NCBI GenBank assembly: GCA_037951105.1 | Contig: JBAMJV010005506.1 | Coordinates: 62,001 to 126,000 of the forward strand | Direction of reading: 5' to 3' | Origin: Echinarachnius parma | Lineage: Eukaryota; Echinodermata; Echinoidea; Clypeasteroida; Echinarachniidae | DNA length: 64,000 nucleotides | Part shown: in pieces, positions 1-10,200 of the stretch | Position numbering within the stretch: position 1 is the stretch's first letter | Layout: each line of letters starts with the position of its first letter | Notes under the pieces: generated by a model | What the model saw: the letters and a program-made list of their open reading frames with translations, nothing else | What the model was told of the DNA's origin: nothing | Database searches by the model: none | Position numbers and translations under genes: made by a program

Positions 1-1123
1 GGTATTGATAGTTAATTTAACAATTCTTGAATTATTATTTGACACGCACAATACTTTATTTACAATGGTTGAAACCTATGAGATTTTAGAAAGCGCCCTC
101 TTGACTTTTAACGGCTCTCTTTGAATGATAACAGGCTTTAAACCTAGTCGTTTGTAATTCGTAATACATTTTGAGCACGGGGGAATCGAAACTAATAGTT
201 TGTAATGTAGTGGTTTAGGTTTTAGTTACTAACATTTAGTTTTATCAAAACTGTACTCTCTTTACTGAGACTCAACTATCCCTATATAGAAATGCTTGAT
301 TATCTGGTGTGTATTCATGTACGGGTTTGTGTAAAATAAACAACACATCTCTTATGTATATAATTATAATTTTGTATTGAAATATTAATAACTGGCTGTT
401 GATGCTTTCTTTAATTTCCTTGTTATAGAAATGTCGACAGCACTTCCCAGCTCAAGAGGTATTGATAGTTCATTTCACAATTCTTTAATTATCATTTGAT
501 TATTCAAACATTAGCACTATTAATAATAAATTACTGGAATATTAGAAATAGAGGACACACTTTTAATGACAGAATAAACTTTAATTGATCGAGATCGGTT
601 CAGAGACGACTGAAACATTTATAAACATAATCATTTGTAATGGTGAGGCCCCACACATATTTAATAACTCTGAACCTGCCGTTAATTCCTTTTTTGTTAA
701 AAACTTCCTTTTTTTTGTTTGTTGACAAAACCGATTTTTGAATAGTTGTTGATCATCTCTCTATCTCATAGTTATTACGACACAACATCACATGCACAAT
801 ACTTTATCTACAATGGTTGAAACCTATGGAGTTTTAACGGCTCTCTTTGAATGATAACCGGCTTTTAACCAAGTTGTTTGTAATTCGTAATACATTTTGA
901 GCACGGTGGAGTCGAAACTATTAGTTTGTAATGCAATGGTGTAGGTTTTAGTTACTAACATTAAGTTTTAACAAAACTGTACTCTCTTTAGTGAAACTCA
1001 ACTATCCCTTTATGGAAATGACTGATTATCTGGTGTGTTTTCATGTACGGGTTTGTGTAAAATAAACAACACATCTGTCATGTATATGATTATAACTTTT
1101 TGTATTGAAATATTAATAACTGG

Positions 1124-1580
1124 CTGTTGATGCTTTCTATAATTTCCTTGTTATACAAATTTCGACAGCACTTCCCAGCTCAACAGGTATTGATAGTTAA
1201 TTTAACAATTCTTGAATTATTATTTGACACGCACAATACTTTATTTACAATGGTTGAAACCTATGAGATTTTAGAAAGCGCCCTCTTGACTTTTAACGGC
1301 TCTCTTTGAATGATAACAGGCTTTAAACCTAGTCGTTTGTAATTCGTAATACATTTTGAGCACGGGGGAATCGAAACTAATAGTTTGTAATGTAGTGGTT
1401 TAGGTTTTAGTTACTAACATTTAGTTTTATCAAAACTGTACTCTCTTTACTGAGACTCAACTATCCCTATATAGAAATGCTTGATTATCTGGTGTGTATT
1501 CATGTACGGGTTTGTGTAAAATAAACAACACATCTCTTATGTATATAATTATAATTTTGTATTGAAATATTAATAACTGG
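1124..1580 (+). repeat. Reference A-type monomer (457 bp)
   Basis: Representative A monomer. Diagnostic bases are CTATAATT in the pyrimidine tract, TTATAC in place of TTATAG, CAACAGGTATTG, CGCCCTCTTGAC, and GGGGGAATCGAAACTAATAG. It contains CTATATAGAAATGC, the site that receives the MITEs in other copies. Confidence 0.9.
1127..1309 (+). other. 60-codon open frame in A monomers, doubtful
   Basis: The frame opens at TTG (first ATG at 1130) and ends at TGA. It recurs in 24 A monomers of this window (for example 2311, 3495, 8104, 22515, 40538, 57665) with at most one or two residue changes, such as F or C after LLYK and EIL or ELL after VETY. It is open in A because the TAG found at this point in B and C is TAC. 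Copies with CTTTAATT instead of CTTGAATT lose it to a stop. The copies are homogenised satellite, so conservation says little about selection. There is no codon signature, domain or signal that I recognise. I do not consider it a gene. Confidence 0.15.
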
Positions 1581-1613
1581 CTGTTGATGCTTTCTTTAAT
1601 TTCCTTGTTATAG

Positions 1614-1643
1614 AAATGTCGACAGCACTTCCCAGCTCAAGAG
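1614..1643 (+). other. Possible 30-nt micro-exon (representative copy)
   Basis: Seen directly: a tract rich in T and C (GCTTTCTTTAATTTCCTTG) ends in TTATAG at 1613. The next 30 nt are open in all three frames and are followed by AG|GTATTG at the 3' end. An AATATTAATAAC stretch about 40 nt upstream could hold a branch point. One frame reads KCRQHFPAQE. The same arrangement is in every B and C monomer; A monomers have TTATAC, so the acceptor AG is lost there, while their donor becomes CAG|GTATTG. Splice-like signals can arise by chance in AT-rich DNA, and the copies are homogenised, so the number of repeats is not independent support. Confidence 0.25.
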
Positions 1644-1684
1644 GTATTGATAGTTCATTTCACAATTCTTTAATTATCATTTGA

Positions 1685-1972
1685 TTATTCAAACATTAGC
1701 ACTATTAATAATAAATTACTGGAATATTAGAAATAGAGGACACACTTTTAATGACAGAATAAACTTTAATTGATCGAGATCGGTTCAGAGACGACTGAAA
1801 CATTTATAAACATAATCATTTGTAATGGTGAGGCCCCACACATATTTAATAACTCTGAACCTGCCGTTAATTCCTTTTTTGTTAAAAACTTCCTTTTTTT
1901 GTTTGTTGACACAACCGATTTTTGAATAGTTGTTGATCATCTCTCTATCTCATAGTTATTACGACACAACAT
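1685..1972. repeat. B-specific 288-bp insert in the monomer
   Basis: Alignment of B with A shows extra sequence between CATTTGA and CACATGCACAATAC. It is AT-rich with a T run and has no open frame of note. It is present in about 40 B-type monomers here. I see no terminal inverted repeats and no clear target duplication, so it may be an old insertion or sequence that A and C lost. Boundaries are good to a few bases. Confidence 0.7.
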
Positions 1973-4900
1973 CACATGCACAATACTTTATCTACAATGG
2001 TTGAAACCTATGGAGTTTTAACGGCTCTCTTTGAATGATAACCGGCTTTTAACCAAGTTGTTTGTAATTCGTAATACATTTTGAGCACGGTGGAGTCGAA
2101 ACTATTAGTTTGTAATGCAATGGTGTAGGTTTTAGTTACTAACATTAAGTTTTAACAAAACTGTACTCTCTTTAGTGAAACTCAACTATCCCTTTATGGA
2201 AATGACTGATTATCTGGTGTGTTTTCATGTACGGGTTTGTGTAAAATAAACAACACATCTGTCATGTATATGATTATAACTTTTTGTATTGAAATATTAA
2301 TAACTGGCTGTTGATGCTTTCTATAATTTCCTTGTTATACAAATGTCGACAGCACTTCCCAGCTCAACAGGTATTGATAGTTAATTTAACAATTCTTGAA
2401 TTATTATTTGACACGCACAATACTTTATTTACAATGGTTGAAACCTATGAGATTTTAGAAAGCGCCCTCTTGACTTTTAACGGCTCTCTTTGAATGATAA
2501 CAGGCTTTAAACCTAGTCGTTTGTAATTCGTAATACATTTTGAGCACGGGGGAATCGAAACTAATAGTTTGTAATGTAGTGGTTTAGGTTTTAGTTACTA
2601 ACATTTAGTTTTATCAAAACTGTACTCTCTTTACTGAGACTCAACTATCCCTATATAGAAATGCTTGATTATCTGGTGTGTATTCATGTACGGGTTTGTG
2701 TAAAATAAACAACACATCTCTTATGTATATAATTATAATTTTGTATTGAAATATTAATAACTGGCTGTTGATGCTTTCTTTAATTTCCTTGTTATAGAAA
2801 TGTCGACAGCACTTCCCAGCTCAAGAGGTATTGATAGTTCATTTCACAATTCTTTAATTATCATTTGATTATTCAAACATTAGCACTATTAATAATAAAT
2901 TACTGGAATATTAGAAATAGAGGACACACTTTTAATGACAGAATAAACTTTAATTGATCGAGATCGGTTCAGAGACGACTGAAACATTTATAAACATAAT
3001 CATTTGTAATGGTGAGGCCCCACACATATTTAATAACTCTGAACCTGCCGTTAATTCCTTTTTTGTTAAAAACTTCCTTTTTTTGTTTGTTGACACAACC
3101 GATTTTTGAATAGTTGTTGATCATCTCTCTATCTCATAGTTATTACGACACAACATCACATGCACAATACTTTATCTACAATGGTTGAAACCTATGGAGT
3201 TTTAACGGCTCTCTTTGAATGATAACCGGCTTTTAACCAAGTTGTTTGTAATTCGTAATACATTTTGAGCACGGTGGAGTCGAAACTATTAGTTTGTAAT
3301 GCAATGGTGTAGGTTTTAGTTACTAACATTAAGTTTTAACAAAACTGTACTCTCTTTAGTGAAACTCAACTATCCCTTTATGGAAATGACTGATTATCTG
3401 GTGTGTTTTCATGTACGGGTTTGTGTAAAATAAACAACACATCTGTCATGTATATGATTATAACTTTTTGTATTGAAATATTAATAACTGGCTGTTGATG
3501 CTTTCTATAATTTCCTTGTTATACAAATTTCGACAGCACTTCCCAGCTCAACAGGTATTGATAGTTAATTTAACAATTCTTGAATTATTATTTGACACGC
3601 ACAATACTTTATTTACAATGGTTGAAACCTATGAGATTTTAGAAAGCGCCCTCTTGACTTTTAACGGCTCTCTTTGAATGATAACAGGCTTTAAACCTAG
3701 TCGTTTGTAATTCGTAATACATTTTGAGCACGGGGGAATCGAAACTAATAGTTTGTAATGTAGTGGTTTAGGTTTTAGTTACTAACATTTAGTTTTATCA
3801 AAACTGTACTCTCTTTACTGAGACTCAACTATCCCTATATAGAAATGCTTGATTATCTGGTGTGTATTCATGTACGGGTTTGTGTAAAATAAACAACACA
3901 TCTCTTATGTATATAATTATAATTTTGTATTGAAATATTAATAACTGGCTGTTGATGCTTTCTTTAATTTCCTTGTTATAGAAATGTCGACAGCACTTCC
4001 CAGCTCAAGAGGTATTGATAGTTCATTTCACAATTCTTTAATTATCATTTGATTATTCAAACATTAGCACTATTAATAATAAATTACTGGAATATTAGAA
4101 ATAGAGGACACACTTTTAATGACAGAATAAACTTTAATTGATCGAGATCGGTTCAGAGACGACTGAAACATTTATAAACATAATCATTTGTAATGGTGAG
4201 GCCCCACACATATTTAATAACTCTGAACCTGCCGTTAATTCCTTTTTTGTTAAAAACTTCCTTTTTTTTGTTTGTTGACAAAACCGATTTTTGAATAGTT
4301 GTTGATCATCTCTCTATCTCATAGTTATTACGACACAACATCACATGCACAATACTTTATCTACAATGGTTGAAACCTATGGAGTTTTAACGGCTCTCTT
4401 TGAATGATAACCGGCTTTTAACCAAGTTGTTTGTAATTCGTAATACATTTTGAGCACGGTGGAGTCGAAACTATTAGTTTGTAATGCAATGGTGTAGGTT
4501 TTAGTTACTAACATTAAGTTTTAACAAAACTGTACTCTCTTTAGTGAAACTCAACTATCCCTTTATGGAAATGACTGATTATCTGGTGTGTTTTCATGTA
4601 CGGGTTTGTGTAAAATAAACAACACATCTGTCATGTATATGATTATAACTTTTTGTATTGAAATATTAATAACTGGCTGTTGATGCTTTCTATAATTTCC
4701 TTGTTATACAAATTTCGACAACACTTCCCAGCTCAACAGGTATTGATAGTTAATTTCACAATTCTTTAATTATTATTTGACACGCACAATACTTTATTTA
4801 CAATGGTTGAAACCTATGAGATTTTAGAAAGCGCCCTCTTGACTTTTAACGGCTCTCTTTGAATGATAACAGGCTTTAAACCTAGTCGTTTGTAATTCGT

Positions 4901-5004
4901 AATACATTTTGAGCACGGGGGAATCGAAACTAATAGTTTGTAATGTAGTGGTTTAGGTTTTAGTTACTAACATTTAGTTTTATCAAAACTGTACTCTCTT
5001 TATT

Positions 5005-6441
5005 ATTCTGTCTATAGTTGATCCTCTCGTCCATATTTTTAATTTATCTTTATTAAATGGTCAAGTCCCGGATATTATGAAAATTGCTAAGGTTGTCCCC
5101 CTCTTTAAAAAAGGAGACAAACTAGATGTTGGCAATTATCGTCCAATTTCTTTGTTATCTACACTTTCTAAAGTTTTAGAAAAGGTAATATATACTCGTA
5201 CTATTTCCTTTTTAAAGAATAATGATATTTTTTCTAATTTTCAATTTGGATTTAGGGAAAAACATAGCACGATTCATGCTTTATTGTCTTTTGTAGATAA
5301 GGTGGCACATGCTATTGATAAATCATTACACACAGTAGGAATTTTCCTTGACTTCTCCAAGGCCTTCGACACTATTAACCACAATATTTTACTCTATAAA
5401 CTTTCTAATTATGGTATACGTGGGAAGGCCTTGGAATGGTTTCGGAGCTATCTTTCTGATAGAAAGCAGTATGTTTCTTTAAATGATGTTAATTCTGAAT
5501 TTCGTCATGTTACTTGTGGCGTTCCCCAGGGAAGCATATTGGGTCCACTTTTATTTATTATTTATATAAATGATTTTTGTAAATCATCCGATATATTGTC
5601 ATTCATACTATTTGCTGATGACACTAATTTATTTTTTTCTCACAGAAATCCACATAGTTTAGTAGAAACGATTAATATTGAGTTATTTAAAATTTCCCAG
5701 TGGATAAGAGCTAATAAATTGTCTTTAAATTTTCAGAAAACAAAATTTATGCTTTTTAGTAAATCAATAGTTTCTTTGCCCTTAAATATTGTTTTTGATA
5801 ATAATGTATTGGAAAAGGTGCCTTTTATTAAATTTTTGGGAGTCATTGTTGATGATAAACTTTCATGGAAATGTCATATTGATAGTATTTGTAAAACTAT
5901 TTCGCGTAATATTGGAGTGATAAAACGATTACAAACTTGTCTCCCAATGTATTCTTTGTTTATGTTATACTCATCTTTAATATTGCCGTACTTAAACTAT
6001 GGACTTCTTGCTTGGGGGAACACGCATCAATCGTTTTTAGATAGGCTATTATTGCTACAAAAGAGGATTATTCGTATAATTTGTGATTCCACTGCACGCT
6101 CCCACACTGACCCTTTATTTTTTCATAATAAATTATTAAAAATTCATGACTTGTATTTATATCAATTAGGTCAATTTATGTATAAATATGATAATAATTT
6201 ATTACCTCCAGCTTTCGATTTTATGTTTTTTAAAAATCAATCGGTTCATAATTATCCAACTAGACAGTCAAATGAATTTCATTTACCCCTTTTAAGAACT
6301 TTGTTAGCAAAGAATACGTTTATTTATGATGGTCCTAAATTTTGGAATACTCTTGATATAGATATGAAAAATGTACCTTCACTTAATTCTTTTAAACGTA
6401 AACTTAAAATGTATTTAACTAAACGCTATGATATTAGTTAA
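5005..6441 (+). CDS. Non-LTR retrotransposon reverse transcriptase, 5'-partial
   Basis: RNA-directed DNA polymerase of a LINE ORF2. The first ATG is at 5077, giving 454 codons, but the frame is already open and RT-like from 5005 (the VPDIMK stretch precedes the usual IAKVVPLFKKGD), so the true start was lost with the 5' truncation. Counting from 5077: NYRPISLL at 20-27; LDFSKAFD at 91-98 with the first catalytic Asp at 92; GVPQGSILGP at 148-157; FADD at 179-182 with the catalytic Asp pair at 181-182; then the thumb and C-terminal region ending at TAA. The endonuclease domain is entirely missing. No internal stop or frameshift is seen in the remaining frame. The copy cannot encode a full ORF2 and is best called a recent dead-on-arrival insertion. 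Family: CR1/L2/Daphne-like is likely, Jockey proper less so. Confidence 0.9.
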   Translation: MLSIVDPLVHIFNLSLLNGQVPDIMKIAKVVPLFKKGDKLDVGNYRPISLLSTLSKVLEKVIYTRTISFLKNNDIFSNFQFGFREKHSTIHALLSFVDKVAHAIDKSLHTVGIFLDFSKAFDTINHNILLYKLSNYGIRGKALEWFRSYLSDRKQYVSLNDVNSEFRHVTCGVPQGSILGPLLFIIYINDFCKSSDILSFILFADDTNLFFSHRNPHSLVETINIELFKISQWIRANKLSLNFQKTKFMLFSKSIVSLPLNIVFDNNVLEKVPFIKFLGVIVDDKLSWKCHIDSICKTISRNIGVIKRLQTCLPMYSLFMLYSSLILPYLNYGLLAWGNTHQSFLDRLLLLQKRIIRIICDSTARSHTDPLFFHNKLLKIHDLYLYQLGQFMYKYDNNLLPPAFDFMFFKNQSVHNYPTRQSNEFHLPLLRTLLAKNTFIYDGPKFWNTLDIDMKNVPSLNSFKRKLKMYLTKRYDIS

Positions 6442-7238
6442 ACTAATCTTTTGGTAATGAAAAGGGGTCATCGTAACGAGCCATTAAACATTATTGTTGC
6501 TTATTTTTGAAATTGCGCCTTTGATTCAATTCTACTTTATAACATTTATTTTAGTCTTGCAGGACTGGTCCTTACCTTCTCATTCCATACCTTCTCAATC
6601 CATTCATATCTTATACATTTTCATTGTCTTTTGTACAGCATCTTCTTTTCACAGTATGCTTCCACACTGCGTTTTATTTTTCATACATCTTCTATTCAGT
6701 AGTCTTCGTAGGCACAACTCTATTTTAAACACTATTTTGAAAACTTACAAGTTTTGCAATAATTACATTTTTTTTTGTAATACTTCTGATCACTTTATTT
6801 TGATTATCTTGATTGTTTTTTTTTTTTTTTTTTTGTATTTTATAATTCATAGTTCTTCCGTTTTTGATTATTCGTATTTTTTTCGTATTTGATACTTCCT
6901 TTACTTTGTAAAATATTACTCTTTGAGGGGTTCCACATTCTACAAGCCACGCTTTTTTAGTGGATCCCTCCATTTTCACTTGAAATTAATCATACAGCAA
7001 CATTCGTTTATTTTCTGATTCCGCTCTTATGACATTATTATTTCTAAATGTCATCATTACCTTATTCAAAATTTTTTTAAAATGTCGTATTTAATTAATG
7101 ATTATTTTACACAAATTGTTTGTATTGCCAATGTGTAAAATTTATTGTTTATAATTCACAAATGTTGTGACCTATTCTTTGTAAAATATATGTAAATTCT
7201 TGTTGAAAATGAATAAACTGAACATTGAACATTGAACA
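6442..7238 (+). other. LINE 3' UTR and heptamer tail
   Basis: T-rich non-coding tail of the first LINE, including a 19-base T run at 6816-6834. The two small open frames that cross it (around 6494-6892 and 6725-6979) are low-complexity by-products. It ends in AATAAA (7212-7217) and three TGAACAT units. Confidence 0.75.
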
Positions 7239-10200
7239 TTTACTGAGACTCAACTATCCCTATATAGAAATGCTTGATTATCTGGTGTGTATTCATGTAC
7301 GGGTTTGTGTAAAATAAACAACACATCTCTTATGTATATAATTATAATTTTGTATTGAAATATTAATAACTGGCTGTTGATGCTTTCTTTAATTTCCTTG
7401 TTATAGAAATGTCGACAGCACTTCCCAGCTCAAGAGGTATTGATAGTTCATTTCACAATTCTTTAATTATCATTTGATTATTCAAACATTAGCACTATTA
7501 ATAATAAATTACTGGAATATTAGAAATAGAGGACACACTTTTAATGACAGAATAAACTTTAATTGATCGAGATCGGTTCAGAGACGACTGAAACATTTAT
7601 AAACATAATCATTTGTAATGGTGAGGCCCCACACATATTTAATAACTCTGAACCTGCCGTTAATTCCTTTTTTGTTAAAAACTTCCTTTTTTTGTTTGTT
7701 GACAAAACCGATTTTTGAATAGTTGTTGATCATCTCTCTATCTCATAGTTATTACGACACAACATCACATGCACAATACTTTATCTACAATGGTTGAAAC
7801 CTATGGAGTTTTAACGGCTCTCTTTGAATGATAACCGGCTTTTAACCAAGTTGTTTGTAATTCGTAATACATTTTGAGCACGGTGGAGTCGAAACTATTA
7901 GTTTGTAATGCAATGGTGTAGGTTTTAGTTACTAACATTAAGTTTTAACAAAACTGTACTCTCTTTAGTGAAACTCAACTATCCCTTTATGGAAATGACT
8001 GATTATCTGGTGTGTTTTCATGTACGGGTTTGTGTAAAATAAACAACACATCTGTCATGTATATGATTATAACTTTTTGTATTGAAATATTAATAACTGG
8101 CTGTTGATGCTTTCTATAATTTCCTTGTTATACAAATTTCGACAGCACTTCCCAGCTCAACAGGTATTGATAGTTAATTTAACAATTCTTGAATTATTAT
8201 TTGACACGCACAATACTTTATTTACAATGGTTGAAACCTATGAGATTTTAGAAAGCGCCCTCTTGACTTTTAACGGCTCTCTTTGAATGATAACAGGCTT
8301 TAAACCTAGTCGTTTGTAATTCGTAATACATTTTGAGCACGGGGGAATCGAAACTAATAGTTTGTAATGTAGTGGTTTAGGTTTTAGTTACTAACATTTA
8401 GTTTTATCAAAACTGTACTCTCTTTACTGAGACTCAACTATCCCTATATAGAAATGCTTGATTATCTGGTGTGTATTCATGTACGGGTTTGTGTAAAATA
8501 AACAACACATCTCTTATGTATATAATTATAATTTTGTATTGAAATATTAATAACTGGCTGTTGATGCTTTCTTTAATTTCCTTGTTATAGAAATGTCGAC
8601 AGCACTTCCCAGCTCAAGAGGTATTGATAGTTCATTTCACAATTCTTTAATTATCATTTGATTATTCAAACATTAGCACTATTAATAATAAATTACTGGA
8701 ATATTAGAAATAGAGGACACACTTTTAATGACAGAATAAACTTTAATTGATCGAGATCGGTTCAGAGACGACTGAAACATTTATAAACATAATCATTTGT
8801 AATGGTGAGGCCCCACACATATTTAATAACTCTGAACCTGCCGTTAATTCCTTTTTTGTTAAAAACTTCCTTTTTTTGTTTGTTGACACAACCGATTTTT
8901 GAATAGTTGTTGATCATCTCTCTATCTCATAGTTATTACGACACAACATCACATGCACAATACTTTATCTACAATGGTTGAAACCTATGGAGTTTTAACG
9001 GCTCTCTTTGAATGATAACCGGCTTTTAACCAAGTTGTTTGTAATTCGTAATACATTTTGAGCACGGTGGAGTCGAAACTATTAGTTTGTAATGCAATGG
9101 TGTAGGTTTTAGTTACTAACATTAAGTTTTAACAAAACTGTACTCTCTTTAGTGAAACTCAACTATCCCTTTATGGAAATGACTGATTATCTGGTGTGTT
9201 TTCATGTACGGGTTTGTGTAAAATAAACAACACATCTGTCATGTATATGATTATAACTTTTTGTATTGAAATATTAATAACTGGCTGTTGATGCTTTCTA
9301 TAATTTCCTTGTTATACAAATTTCGACAGCACTTCCCAGCTCAACAGGTATTGATAGTTAATTTAACAATTCTTGAATTATTATTTGACACGCACAATAC
9401 TTTATTTACAATGGTTGAAACCTATGAGATTTTAGAAAGCGCCCTCTTGACTTTTAACGGCTCTCTTTGAATGATAACAGGCTTTAAACCTAGTCGTTTG
9501 TAATTCGTAATACATTTTGAGCACGGGGGAATCGAAACTAATAGTTTGTAATGTAGTGGTTTAGGTTTTAGTTACTAACATTTAGTTTTATCAAAACTGT
9601 ACTCTCTTTACTGAGACTCAACTATCCCTATATAGAAATGCTTGATTATCTGGTGTGTATTCATGTACGGGTTTGTGTAAAATAAACAACACATCTCTTA
9701 TGTATATAATTATAATTTTGTATTGAAATATTAATAACTGGCTGTTGATGCTTTCTTTAATTTCCTTGTTATAGAAATGTCGACAGCACTTCCCAGCTCA
9801 AGAGGTATTGATAGTTCATTTCACAATTCTTTAATTATCATTTGATTATTCAAACATTAGCACTATTAATAATAAATTACTGGAATATTAGAAATAGAGG
9901 ACACACTTTTAATGACAGAATAAACTTTAATTGATCGAGATCGGTCCAGAGACGACTGAAACATTTATAAACATAATCATTTGTAATGGTGAGGCCCCAC
10001 ACATATTTAATAACTCTGAACCTGCCGTTAATTCCTTTTTTGTTAAAAACTTCCTTTTTTTTGTTTGTTGACAAAACCGATTTTTGAATAGTTGTTGATC
10101 ATCTCTCTATCTCATAGTTATTACGACACAACATCACATGCACAATACTTTATCTACAATGGTTGAAACCTATGGAGTTTTAACGGCTCTCTTTGAATGA

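Larger units (their letters stand above)
1581..2307 (+). repeat. Reference B-type monomer (727 bp)
   Basis: Representative B monomer. It shares head and tail with A. After CATTTGA it carries extra sequence at about 1685-1972 that is absent from A and C, and it lacks the GCGCCCTCTTGAC block. Its tail has GTGGAGTCGAAACTATTAG and CCCTTTATGG, so the TATATA MITE target of the A monomer is missing. Confidence 0.9.
1..5002. repeat. Satellite segment 1: A-B dimers
   Basis: Regular A-B dimers with A monomers starting at 1124, 2308, 3492 and 4677. The window opens inside an A monomer. The dimers differ by single bases and by a 7 or 8 T run near the end of the B insert, which explains 1184 versus 1185 spacing. 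The last A monomer is cut at 5002 by a LINE insertion. Confidence 0.95.
5003..7238 (+). mobile_element. 5'-truncated CR1-like LINE inserted in an A monomer
   Basis: The satellite reads through CTCTTTA, stops at 5002 and resumes at TTTACTGAG (7239), so TTTA (4999-5002 and 7239-7242) is a plausible 4-bp target duplication. Inside are an RT reading frame, a T-rich 3' UTR of about 800 bp, an AATAAA at 7212-7217 and a tail of three TGAACAT heptamers (7219-7239). Truncation at the 5' end, a short target duplication and a microsatellite-like tail instead of poly(A) fit target-primed integration by a CR1/L2-group element. The clade is an inference from RT motifs. The insertion lies in the strand sense of the satellite numbering used here. 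Confidence 0.9.

Noticed and set aside
6494..6979. Open frames in the tail of the first LINE
   Set aside because: T-rich low-complexity sequence in a 3' UTR, including a 19-base T run; the two frames overlap on opposite strands.
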